From Cycas panzhihuaensis (taxonomy: Eukaryota; Cycadophyta), in assembly GCA_023213395.1 (NCBI GenBank), contig CM041465.1:46011741-46075740 (forward strand): 64,000 bases of DNA, written 5' to 3'. Shown piece by piece: positions 1-10,199 of this stretch; the first letter of the stretch is position 1, and each line of letters starts with the position of its first letter. The notes under the pieces are model-generated. The model was given only the letters and a program-made list of their open reading frames with translations. It was not told where the DNA came from and did not search any database. Position numbers and translations under genes: made by a program.

Positions 1-1537
1 AATTATACGACAACAGAAAGGGAAGCACTCGGCATGGTTTATGCATTACAAAAGTTTGACATTATTTGTTATCCAATCCATTCCTGCTTTTCGTTGACCA
101 CCAAGCGCTGATGTATCTGGTGAATAAACCGATTATGCGAGGAAGAATCAACAGATGGTTAATGTTGTTTCAAGAATTTTCTTTCAAAATCATTGTGAAA
201 CCCGGCAAAGCCCACATCATTCCAGATCAGTTGTCGAGAATCAAAAACGGAGAGAAAGCCACGGGGATACCAGATGATTTTCCAGACGCAGCTCTATTCA
301 GCGTAGAAGCAGTTCCCACAGACTGGTATGAGGGAATACCAGAGTATCTAGCGACCGGAGAAGTGCCAGCAGAGTTAGATCGTACGGGGAAGAGAAATTT
401 TATCAGAAAAGCGGAGCCGTATCAACTTATTAGCGGAGAGTTGTACAAATTGGGGCCAGATGACGTATTGCGACGTTGTGTTCGACAGCATGAGACAAAC
501 CAGATCATGTCGCAAGCGCATGAAGGAGTAGCAAGTGGTCACATGGGAAAATTGGCCACATGGCGGAAGATCTTGACGTCGGGATTCTGGTGGCCATCAA
601 TGTTCGAAGATGTCAAAAAATGGATTCAGGCATGTGATTATTGCCGACGCGTGGGGAAACATAATCGACAGGATTTCCAACCGTTACATCCCATATTACC
701 GTTGGCACCGTTCGAAAGATGGGGGCTCAACTTTGTGGGGCCAATCAAACCAGCGGCGCGGAGATTGAAAGCTCGATACATTTTGGTGGCAACCGATTAT
801 ACGACAAAATGGGTGGAAGCACGCGCATTACGAAAAGCCGATGCAGAAAGCATAGCAAGATTTCTGTATGAGGTAATAATTATGCGATGTGGATGTCCCT
901 TGGAGATCGTCAGTGACCAAGGTGCCCACTTCCTCAAGCAGACTATTGAAACATTGACAACCGGCTTCATGATTAGCCATCGGAAATCAACTCCCTACTA
1001 CCCGAGAGCCAATGGCCAAGCAGAGAGCTCAAACAAGATAATCGAAAACTGCTTGCGAAAGATATGCGACATCGGCAGATCAGATTGGGCAGAGAAGTTA
1101 CCCTCCGTACTATGGGCCTTTCGTACGACATACAAAAGGTCAATTGGACAGACCCCATTCCAGCTTGTATATGGCACGGAAGCCATTCTTCCGACAGAGT
1201 TTGAGATACCCAGCCTACAAGTGGCAGTACAATATCGATTAGACGACCTCCAGTCTTTGGAACTACGACTGGAAGACTTAATGCGGTTGGAAGAGAAACG
1301 ACACCTAGCAAACTGGTTGCAACATATCGAAAAGCGCCCCAATTCGACGAAGGTGATCAAGTGTTGCTGTATGACAACAAATTCAAAACGCACCCTGGGA
1401 AACTCAAGATGCGGTGGTTGGGACCATACATTGCAGAAAGAATTTTTGAGAATGGATCGGTGCAGCTTCGAGAGATCGACGGACCTCTGCTACCAACTCG
1501 GGTAAATGGTAGCAGACTCAAGCCTTACATTGAGTAG
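1..1537 (+). pseudogene. Element A: Ty3/gypsy pol, RNase H end plus integrase, broken
   Basis: This is the 3' part of a gypsy polyprotein that enters from outside the window. Bases 1-57 encode the RNase H stretch around TEREAL. The frame then slips by one base near 57-66 and continues at 66 with VDHQAL. Next come the integrase zinc-binding region (H-H then C-x2-C, about 530-650), the integrase core and an SDQG motif near 912. The E of the catalytic triad is in NGQAESSNK, about 1012. The first catalytic acidic residue is replaced: the codon at 729-731 is AAC (Asn) in LNFVGP, where the family has Asp. A second frameshift near 1330-1340 moves the C-terminal domain (RWLGPYIAER) into another frame, ending at TAG 1535-1537. 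No chromodomain is visible, so a non-chromovirus gypsy lineage is likely. Confidence 0.88.
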
Positions 1538-2388
1538 CCCAGCCTACCAGCAGGATCAACTGGTTGTACCATATTGTATTGCATGATGTTGAGGCAACCA
1601 ACTGCCTTGATACTGAGCCATGATCGAGTTCGGTATGGATACAAAAATAGAAAAAAAAATTGGAAAAAATAAAAAATAACCGTAACTCATTACTGATATA
1701 AGTAACAGGAGCATAATTTGAGAAAAAATCAGAGGGAAATTCATCGGCATACAAGTAAATTACGATTATACGCAAAAAAGGTATGTTACTGTGCACGTCA
1801 GTTGAAACAGTGATAAAAATTGAAAATGCACTATACGTACCAAGGGAATTCACTAAAGTACGCATAGTTTAAAAAAGTGACTCAGAATTACACTATACGT
1901 ACCTGAAAAGTACGCAGGCAAGTACGCACAGTGTAAATAATTTTAAGTGGCTCAATTACATTATACGTACTTGAAAAGTACGCAAGCAGGTATGCACAGT
2001 ACAAAGGAGAGTAAGTTAAAAGATTACATTATACGTACCAACAAAGTACGTAGTTGGATACGCACTGTATAAAAGATACTCAAGTGATTAGTTACATTAT
2101 ACGTACCGAAGGAAGTACGCAATCGAGTATGTATAATGAAAGCGATTAACACTATACGTACCAAGGGCACGTATAAGACAAAATCCGCAAAACGACAAAT
2201 CATTACGTACCTGCGAGCATTCCTGTGAGGTACGTAGTGCGGAACGAATTGCGGAAAACGGCACGCAAGAGACTGCCTCGGTACGCATCACAGTACGTAA
2301 GAACGGCAAGCGTTCTACAGAGGTACGTACGTGCGGTTCTAGCTGTACGCTTTGGTTTCTTTCTTATCTCTGGGACTCCACAGCCATT
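1538..2388 (+). repeat. Element A: noncoding zone with ~68-bp GTAC palindrome repeats
   Basis: No gene is seen between pol and the accessory ORF. The motif TATACGTAC recurs at 1832, 1894, 1962, 2030, 2098 and 2153, a spacing of 62, 68, 68, 68 and 55 bases. The best units start ACACTATACGTACC and end AGTACGCACAGTGT, which are imperfect reverse complements, so each can fold as a hairpin. About 20 GTAC tetramers fall between 1830 and 2355, against about two expected by chance. The function is unknown. Confidence 0.8.
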
Positions 2389-3467
2389 ATGAGGACAGCA
2401 GGGTGCCGGGAGGTTTATATACCGAAGTTGAAGCAAGACCTCCAAGCTCTACCAGCTGCATTTCAGGCCAAGGTTAAGCAGGCAAGCTGGGGAGACTACA
2501 TCTACTGTAACCCCATGTATTATGACCCCAAATTGATGGACCACATCCTAATGGCCCTAAAGGCGCATGAGGAAGGTCAAAATGGACGCGGACATAGTCC
2601 ATACTATCACTAGACTTCCCAAGGAGGGAGAGGTTCCATTGGGAACGAAGAGGTCAGAGGTAGACCGGGAAATGTGGCTGAGGGAATTATGCCAGCCCAA
2701 CACTCAGATTATGTCCGGTGGAATCAGGGTAGCCGACATTATGGATGGGAGACTTCGGTGGGTGGCCAAAGTGATTAATTCCAGGCTTTTGTCCAAGAGG
2801 AAGTACACCTACATTCAGGGAGGCATGATGCAGGTATTGTTAAAAATTTGGGATGGAGAAAGGTTGAATTGGTCAAAATTTTTGGCAGAAAACATGAGAC
2901 AGCAGCTACAAGAGATTCAGACACATCCATTCCGCCATCCTTCATTGCTTCTGACAATATTATTCTACCAAAGGTCGAGGTTGATTGACTAGGACTACTA
3001 TCTCTCCTGAGCCAATTATCAAACAATGGGTAGCGAATTTCCGGACACAACAACGGTTTGGAAGCAAAGCGAGAGTACAAAAGCAGATGCAAAAGGTGCT
3101 TACCTGGCTACAGAAAACACCAGGAACACCTATCCCTCATCGGACGAAACAAGCTGTTCATTGTCGTGGAAAGAGGAAGAAGGGGGAAGAAGAAACAGAA
3201 GAAGAAGAGGAGGAGGAAGCATAAGCATCCTGGGAAGAATGGGAAGACTTCCCACCAGCAACAGAGGCAGGAGAACCTTCAGCACCTCCTACACCACAGG
3301 ATAAAGCGGGACCCATTATCCAAATGATTCAGGAAATGGAGGCAGGGTACAAAGCAGAGATAGCAGCCCTTCAGGACAAAATAAAGGAGAAGGATGCCAT
3401 TATTGCCACCCTGACACAGATAAACGAGGAAATTTTGGGAGGACAGAGGCAGCAGGAGCCGCCTTGA
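2389..3467 (+). pseudogene. Element A: accessory ORF downstream of pol, broken
   Basis: Three overlapping open blocks on the pol strand look like one decayed protein of about 350 residues. They are 2389 to about 2575, 2567-2992, and 2985-3467, the last with one in-frame TAA at 3222-3224. The first block contains WGDYIYCNPMYYDPK. The second has MWLREL and RLRWVAKVINSRLLSK. The third is basic, then strongly acidic (a run of Glu about 3186-3221), then a Pro-rich linker, and ends in a probable coiled coil (AEIAALQDKIKEKDA). The stop is TGA 3465-3467. Extra sense ORFs between pol and the 3' LTR are known in some large plant gypsy lineages. I do not recognise the family of this one. Confidence 0.6.
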
Positions 3468-3543
3468 GACAGAGTAGGGGAGGGATACCTCGAAATTTTG
3501 ATTTTTTGGAGTTTTGTTGGGCAAGGATGCGTAAACCCATAAC

Positions 3544-4356
3544 TGTTGACCCGGGATAGATGTTGGAGTCAAAAGTGATCCAATGGCTGTGTGAGGACCA
3601 GAGGTAGGTCAGATAACCCGAGTTGTGCAGCACTGCATGCAGGTACGCACGAGGCAAAACAGCGTAAAAACCAGATTCGGCGTACGATGCGTGCACTGAA
3701 CGGCACGTATGAGATATGTACCAATAGCGGAACTAACCGAGCGGCGACGCATGACTCAAGGGGACCGGAAGACTGTTGAGGTGCCGTACGTGCACGACGT
3801 CATGCACATAAAGGACGGATTAATTAAGGCTAAACAAGTGGTTAAGTGAAAGGGTACGTATGATTGAAGGGGTACGGTTATGACAGGTAGTCATAACCCT
3901 TCAGCCAAAAGGTACCAGCATGAGTACTTAAGGAGGTACGCATGATTCACTTGGTTAGGGTGAGAGTCGGATATCACGGGTACGCAAAGGTGCAGGAGCC
4001 AGTACGCATGACAGCCATTTGGAGCATCACTGTATGATAAGTACCATCTGGTACGCATATGTAAAGATCAGATGTCGTTGGAATGCGCAAGAATGCATTC
4101 CAGCCTCTGTGTAAATGAACTGTTGACTTAATAAAAGGAAGAGTTACGTGGAAATTGGTGTATTATTGGTGTTGTGATGATGATTTGCTGAGTATGTATT
4201 GATTACATCTTTGTGTACCATTCTGTGAATTATATGTGGAATGTATGTGAATGACCATGTTGACAGTATCCTGAACTAGACTTTAGCGCTGTGTAACCTT
4301 GACAAGTGTAAGGGGTATCTCGTAAGTGTAATAAGATACCGCAGCCAAAGTCAACA
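3544..4356 (+). mobile_element. Element A: 3' LTR
   Basis: The right end is fixed by homology. Sequence from 4357 matches the B internal region near 6513, so A ends at 4356 in GTCAACA. The reverse complement, TGTTGAC, occurs at 3544, giving an 813-bp LTR with 7-bp inverted ends. The left border is less sure: TGTTGAC also occurs at about 4122 and 4260, and the clearest purine tract (about 3470-3485) lies some 60 bases upstream. A TATA-like ATAAAAGG lies near 4132. About 13 more GTAC motifs, often as GTACGCA, lie at 3640-4060. Confidence 0.6.
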
Positions 4357-4416
4357 TCGACCTTTTTGAGCTTTTACCTATGCCTTTTCCCTTCGAAACA
4401 AAGCTCTGACACCACT
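4357..4416 (-). mobile_element. Element B array: remnant of an extra internal region with PBS
   Basis: This stretch matches 6513-6571, the PBS-proximal end of the B internal region. It holds the primer site GCTCTGACACCA at 4403-4414, the complement of the initiator-Met tRNA primer site with one change. It lies outside the left LTR of B, so a second copy of the B internal region once continued to the left and was cut by element A. Confidence 0.75.
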
Positions 4417-4998
4417 GGTAGCGATCTAGGTCTTCTTTTATAGTAATTTTCCTCAAAAATATAGGTAATAATCCATAAAAGACTAACTAGATGCTATTCA
4501 ACAGGAAAATGAACAAGGAATAGGAATTGCAGAATCCACAGAAGTAAATAATAATCTTTATTGTCAAATAATATCAAAATAGAGCGAAATTACAACAAAA
4601 TACTTGTCTTTCCTGAAGAAGTGAGCTTCCCTCTTCGAGGCGAGGAACCCTCCAAACTGCAGCCCCGAAATAGGCGACCTAATTGTAGCCCTAGAACCAA
4701 AAATGTGCAACCAAAGAACCTTCAAGTGATGATTTAGGATGTGGCCCAAACTTCCTATATATAGTGATCAAAATACTTTAATTAGAAGTCGGCCACACTG
4801 GGTGATATTATCTTTAATACTGTTGAAATAGAAGTTGGCCAAAACTTCTCCAAAACTAGCAGACTAGCTTTAAATGGTCATAACTTTTGAGGGAGATGTC
4901 GGAATTGACTTTCGTCTGAACCGTTAGAATCATCGTTCAAAGACCTTTGATTTGAATGGTCATAAGGTATAGTTTTGACCATATTTTGGAATGCTACA
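4417..4998 (-). mobile_element. Element B: left LTR (3' LTR of the minus-strand copy)
   Basis: The LTR is 582 bp and runs from GGTAGCGATC (TGTAGCGATC in the right LTR) to GGAATGCTACA. It is followed by ATTCCCCTCCCC, a polypurine tract on the minus strand, which sets the orientation. It shares the conserved LTR module CTCTTCGAGGCGAGG (4631-4645) with the LTRs of F and H. Confidence 0.85.
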
Positions 4999-6557
4999 AT
5001 TCCCCTCCCCTTAAAACAATACTTCGCCCTCGAAGTATTGAGAAATGCTTGTAGCTCGGTCTTATCTTCTAACTACCTCCTGGTAGATCTTGTAGGTCAT
5101 GAAGATTTGGCTCTATCTTGTGTCTTCTGTGGGGCTGCACTAGCAAGCATCTTGAATTTGCCAATGTTTGTTCTTGGTTCCAGGTATCTGCGACACCTTG
5201 TTATGAATCAGAAGGATGTTGGGACTTGTGAGTTATCTCAAATGTCTTGTCTTGGTCTTGCCTTGCATTTGCAACATTTGTTTTAAAATGGGATGGATTT
5301 TGGAAAAGGACGTGAAGGCTTCGGGAATAGAATTGATTGTGAGGGTCAAGGATTGATGATTGCTTATTGTGGGAAAAAGAAAAGGAGGAATTGTGAACTA
5401 AGATCAAGCATAACTTTGAAGGTATAGAAAGAAAGGATAAAATTTGGAATATATCTTGGATGGAGATGCAAGTTTGTACAAGTTTTGTTGAACTACAACT
5501 CTTTTTGGGAGAGAAAGATGGATGGGGGATTAGTGATAGAGGTTTTTTATGAAAAAAGGACTTAATAGGGTTGTAGGATTGATATTTGAATAATTGAAGA
5601 AATTTAACGAAAAAAGACAATATTGATAATATGGAATTGAAGAGGCGTGGAAAAGGTCAGATTAGGTTTTGTAGGGAATAATACTAAAAGATGAAACATG
5701 ACGAATAGATTGAAGTTGAAGGGTGTCTTGTTGAGGATTGTTCATAGGGGGTGAAGGAGTAGGTGAGTAAAGAGATGGAGTAGGGTTACAGAGGGAAATT
5801 AGAATTTGGCCTACGAAAAAACTAAGGTTAGGGGTATTAAGAGCATGCCTAACTAGGGAAAGAGAGAGGGCATACAAAACTACCGAACAAAATGTGCATG
5901 TGCAATACAGCATCAGTGGGTACTTTGCATGAAATTTGTTGAGAAAAATTTCCTTGTTCCTTATTGTCTTCGTGCTGCTCCTGTGTAACTTCACTTTGGA
6001 TTTCTTCTCTAATATTGAAATGGGACTCTTGTGTTGCTTGTGCCTGCTTCGAATCTTCTATGTCGTCATATTGTTTTCTCTGTGCTAGATCTTGTTCTCG
6101 CTCTTGCAAAACCTCATGGATCTCCTCATTAACAATGTCTTCTTCTTGCCCTTCCTCATCAGCTTGAATCTCACCTTGCTTATGTTTCTTAAAAGCTGTG
6201 GTAGTCGGCTCTGAAAAATGGTACCATAGAAAAGGTTTGGTAGCCCAATTAATGAACCACTCATAAACTTGTCCGTTCAATATCATTTCTAATATTGGTC
6301 CATACTCTTCAAATTCTGTATCAGACGCGAATTCGAAATCTTCCATCCATTTTTCCATGTGTTTGTAATCCTCCAAATTAAAAATATTTGTCTCCATTTT
6401 TTTTTCTCAGGCTTTATATGTTTCAAGTGTTCTTCTTATGTTTTGCTATAGATCAAGATATCGTCAAAGAAAATTAGCACAAATCACCTTATAACATGTT
6501 TTAATATTGAATCGACGTTTTTGAGCTTTTACTTGTGCCTTTTCACTTCGAAACGAA
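4999..6557 (-). mobile_element. Element B: internal region of a non-autonomous gypsy derivative
   Basis: The internal region is only about 1.57 kb between two LTRs and has no protease, integrase or full reverse transcriptase. Noncoding 4999-5848 is clearly similar to 28583-29380 in H. Coding content is one gag-derived ORF (5849-6397). A short reverse-transcriptase fragment with the FFDDILIYS motif lies in minus-strand frame at about 6440-6488. The PBS GCTCTGATACCA is at 6558-6569. Confidence 0.8.
5849..6397 (-). CDS. Element B: acidic gag-derived protein, 182 aa
   Basis: This intact minus-strand ORF begins METNIFNLEDY. It contains a conserved core (EEYGPILEMILNGQVYEWFI, about residues 30-50), then a Glu/Gln-rich acidic stretch (about 75-150) and a short hydrophobic C-terminus with SFVCPLSFPS. 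The same protein is found in H (29387-30046, one stop) and more degraded in E (about 15551-16200). In E it follows a recognisable gag domain, so it is best read as the C-terminal part of a gag polyprotein. It has no CCHC zinc knuckle and no protease. The ATG follows a T-rich stretch close to the PBS. Its function is unknown; packaging by a helper gypsy element is inference. Confidence 0.6.
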   Translation of the reverse strand: METNIFNLEDYKHMEKWMEDFEFASDTEFEEYGPILEMILNGQVYEWFINWATKPFLWYHFSEPTTTAFKKHKQGEIQADEEGQEEDIVNEEIHEVLQEREQDLAQRKQYDDIEDSKQAQATQESHFNIREEIQSEVTQEQHEDNKEQGNFSQQISCKVPTDAVLHMHILFGSFVCPLSFPS

Positions 6558-6571
6558 GCTCTGATACCACT

Positions 6572-7155
6572 TGTAGCGATCTAGGTCTTCTTTTATAGTA
6601 ATATTTCTCAAAAATATAGGTAATAATCCATAAAAGACAATAACTAGATGCTATTCAACATGAAAATGAACAAGGAATAGGAATTACAGAATCCAAAGAA
6701 GTAAATAATAATCTTTATTCTCAAATAATACCAAAATAGAGCGAAATTACAACAAAATACTAGTCTTTCCTAAAGAAGTGAGCTTCCCTCTTCGAGGTGA
6801 GGAACCCTCCAAACTGTAGCCCCCAAATGGGCGAGCTAATTGCAGCCCTAGAACTGAAAATGCGCAACCAAAGAACCTCTGAATGATGATTTGGGATGTG
6901 GCCCAAACTTCCTATATATAGTGATCAAAATACTTTAATTAGAAGTTGGCCAGACTGGGTGATATTATCCTTAATACTGCTTAAATAGAAGTCGGCCATA
7001 ACTTCTCCAAAACTGGCAGGCTATCTTTAAATGGTCATAACGTTTGATAGAGATGTCGGAATTAACTTTTGTCTGAACCGTTGGAATTCTTGTTCAAAGA
7101 CCTTTGATTTGAATGGTCATAAGGTATAGTTTTGACCATATTTTGGAATGCTATA
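6572..7155 (-). mobile_element. Element B: right LTR (5' LTR of the minus-strand copy)
   Basis: The LTR is 584 bp and runs from TGTAGCGATC to GGAATGCTATA, with the last CA changed to TA. The PBS complement lies 2 bases to its left at 6558-6569. The sequence to its right, from 7156, is the interior of a C-type copia LTR, so B inserted into that LTR. Confidence 0.85.
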
Positions 7156-7470
7156 GGAGCCATGACTATACGCAAAATAATATGATACCATTTTAGGGTA
7201 TATTTATACGTACTCCCTTTGCATTGCAACCATCATCTCGTATCGATGTGATCTCATCAATCTGCTTGTGTTCCATCTCACCCTTGAAACATTGTGTATT
7301 TTTAAATTTTAATATATTAAACATTATGTTCGTAAGTTTTCTCTCTTGAGAGTTTCCCATGATAGATCTGGTGTTCGAGTCTCCTTGTGCATGTTCCTGG
7401 CGTGTAACAGTCCTTGCCTCTGGCGGGTTTAACACTTGACCTGCATCCTGCATATACACAAACCTTAACA
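7156..7470 (+). mobile_element. Element C: 5' LTR, 3' portion
   Basis: It matches 15156-15471 (shared GATACCATTT, then TATTTATACGTAC, ending CACAAACCTTAACA). The 5' third of this LTR lies on the far side of the B/A insertions and outside the window. A primer site variant, TGGTGTTAGAGC, follows directly at 7471-7482. Confidence 0.85.
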
Positions 7471-8387
7471 TGGTGTTAGAGCCTGAGGAAGCAAGGAACA
7501 ATGTTAGATCTGAGATTGGAAACCAATGAATTTATCACTAATTGGTCAAATTTGAAGATTGGAGATCCATAGATCGGGTTGACACTGAGAAAAGAGGCCA
7601 TTCAAAGTTGTTGAAACGCATTGGGCACCTCATATGCTTGTGGCACCAATAGTAGAAGCTGTACAACGAAGTTGGGCATCAACGGAAGTCATACAAAGAC
7701 GTTGGGCTCAAACTGGGCATCATAAAACAGTGTTGGCCAAGTTTTGAAGGCATTGCAGTGATAAAAAATTGAGATATATTAAGCCTAAAAGCCGTATTGA
7801 TATGCATTTAGATTCAAGCACAGATCTTAGCAAGTACAAGAATACTAGAATAGGAGGAGGAAGGAAGAGCTTCTCTTCATTGATTTCTTGAAGAAATGAC
7901 TTACGTATTTATATAAGCTTAAGTTAGTTATATGTAGGACATGTGTGTTCCATGTAGGACATGTGTCACCTGTGTGCCTAATTACTAATTAGGTTCCTTA
8001 AGTATCTTTTAAAATGATACTTAAAAAGTATTATGAATATAATACTAACACTATACATAAATACTCATCATTTCCTCTCTGCTTAAAAGGAAATTGGCCC
8101 CAATTTTTGCTAAAGATGGGGAAAATGTTCTTTGGAGAGTTGCTTTAGAGTCCCTTTGCTGCTTGGTTTGTTGTTGTTGTAAATGGTGTTTGTTGAAAGG
8201 AGAGGTGGAGAATTTGGAATGTTCTAGCAACAGGTACAACTTCAAAGTTGAGGTGGCCCAAATTACTTGAGTTGACTCGTGTAACCAACTTGAAAAGAAA
8301 ACTATGGAGTAAAGTTGATGTTGAATCTGCCGTGAGCATCCTGTCATGATTCTGGTTGAGACTAAGACATAATTTGTTTATACGGGG

Positions 8388-8835
8388 TACGACTGCCTAT
8401 GGAGAGGGCTTATGGCAATATGCCCATAAAAGGAAAAAAATTGTATGGAGTATGCCTGCCTAAGGAGAGGGTTTATGGCAATATATCCATTGTACAATAG
8501 GGTTTGTCTGCCTAATGTGAGGGCTTATGACAAGAATTTGATATGTTTGCCTAATGTGAGGGCTTTTGACAAGAATGGTATGAGGTATGTCTGCCTAATG
8601 AAAGGGTTTATGACGAATGGTAGGGGGTATGTCTGCCTAATGTGAGGGCTTATGACAATGTGCCTCGAAGTGATGATGAAGGAAATACATCCTTGACTGC
8701 CAATAAAGGAGTGTACAAGACATGTCTGCCTAGAGGAGAGCTTACGACAATATGCCTATTGTAAGTACATCTGCCAATGTTTGGGACATGCCTGCCTAGA
8801 GAGAGGGCTTATGGCAATGTGTGCCCTAGAATGGA
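8388..8835 (+). repeat. Minisatellite in element D, eight diverged copies
   Basis: A unit close to TCTGCCTAATGTGAGGGCTT followed by ATGACAAT recurs at about 8395, 8455, 8509, 8548, 8591, 8634, 8727 and 8791. The spacing is irregular, 39-93 bases. Open frames across it are a by-product of the repeat. It lies next to the 3' LTR of D. Confidence 0.85.
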
Positions 8836-9316
8836 TGTATATCCTTGAGTAGGTAGTCTGCTTCTTGACATGATCTAGATGTAGACCAACTTCAGTTTGT
8901 GATTGATCAAGTGTTGTTCCTGATCAAGAAGTAACGCATGAGAAGGAACTCCATGGGAAGCACCTTTAACTGCCAATGGCATGCTGTAGTATTTGAACTT
9001 TAGGCTGTTGATTAGTGTTTGCATCAATCTTTTCCTGTTTCATAAGAACTGACAATGATATACCTATGCTTACAGCTTGATCTTTGTCGATCTTGTTGAC
9101 CGATACTATTCTTTGTGGTATTGTTGGTTGGCCAGACAGATGAGAAGCAACTCCACTTTGCAATCTCGTCATTCTTTCTTTATCTTCGTGTCTCTTAGAC
9201 TGTGTTATAGTCTTGCCAAACAAAACTATACTACTTCAAGGACATTAGAAAGATTTTCAGCAATTGAACAGAAAGACTAATGATTGACCCCCATTTCCAG
9301 AAAATGTTCTTATTTG

Positions 9317-9862
9317 CTAACTGAGGCTAATAACATTATCTTGGGTAAGTACGGGTCTGGTTATTAAGATCCTTCTACTGCTATCATTGGCATAAACAGA
9401 GGATATGTTTTCCACATACAGACCAACGAAGGCAATCAATGGTTCAACTATTGTAAATCTTAAAAATTGAGATCTTATAATATTAAAACATTCTAGCTTT
9501 TTGTGCCTGATGGTGGTACCATATATTATAGTAGGCCAAACTTCATCTTTCAAAACATCCAGATGTTATCAACTTACTCTCTGTCCAAGGTGGATTCCTT
9601 CTTGAATTTGTACCACATTGAATGATACAAATTCTCTCAAATCTATATATAGTGTCCAATTGCTCTGCACCTCTTTAGGAGACCAATAAGCAAACAAATC
9701 TTCACTAAGAATCTGGCTTGGTCCATATTTTGAATCACAAACGCTACTTGCTGCTACAATGGTATTTCTAGCAAAATTAACTGAGAATAATGTTTTGAGA
9801 TGTATTGAGGATGTTTGAAAATCCAGACAATTCTTTACCTCGTCTTGAGGGAGGGCGCTCAA
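9317..9862 (-). pseudogene. Captured alpha-L-fucosidase C-terminal fragment (in D)
   Basis: Two minus-strand segments in the same frame (9862-9569 and 9553-9317) are separated only by adjacent stop codons. They read like the C-terminal, discoidin-like half of a plant alpha-L-fucosidase (GH29). Matching blocks are KTLFSVNFARN, SKYGPSQILSEDLFAYWSPK, SNWTLYIDLRE, VQIQEGIHLGQRV, DEVWPTIIYGTT and EPLIAFVGLYVEN. The catalytic half of the enzyme is absent, so this is a nonfunctional fragment carried inside the retrotransposon. Assignment is by recognition of these blocks. Confidence 0.7.
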
Positions 9863-10199
9863 ATCTGTTCCTCGACAATGCAGGCAGTCTAGGAGCAGGG
9901 GAAGGCATATCTATTATTGCAACAAATGCATGGGCAACAATAGTGCCTCTGTTACAAGAATTTGATGCAGGTGAGCAATCTTCTTTTATATTAGCATTGC
10001 CCTCAGGCTATTCATTCTTGGCATTGTTTTCGGATTAAATGCCATGGATGTGGCTATCTAATTCCGATCCACACTGTGAATTAAGGATGGAATTGGAAGA
10101 TCCAGTTCTATTTGCCTCTGAGGACGAATCGACAACAACAACAGATGAATTCTCAGGCTGCACAGTTCCCTCAACTGTACTGATCTTCCACCAATGCTT

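Noticed and set aside
1830-2355. MITE cluster
   Set aside because: The palindromic units are regularly spaced inside one gypsy element and lack separate target duplications.
8445-8645. Plus-strand ORF with repeated CLPNVRAYDKN
   Set aside because: Protein repeats follow from the DNA minisatellite, and the strand is opposite to element D.
8388-8835. CRISPR-like spaced repeats
   Set aside because: Units are diverged, spacing is irregular, no cas genes are present and the context is a plant retrotransposon.
9805-10038. 77-codon plus-strand ORF resembling a membrane or enzyme fragment
   Set aside because: Antisense to the captured gene fragments in D, with no motif.
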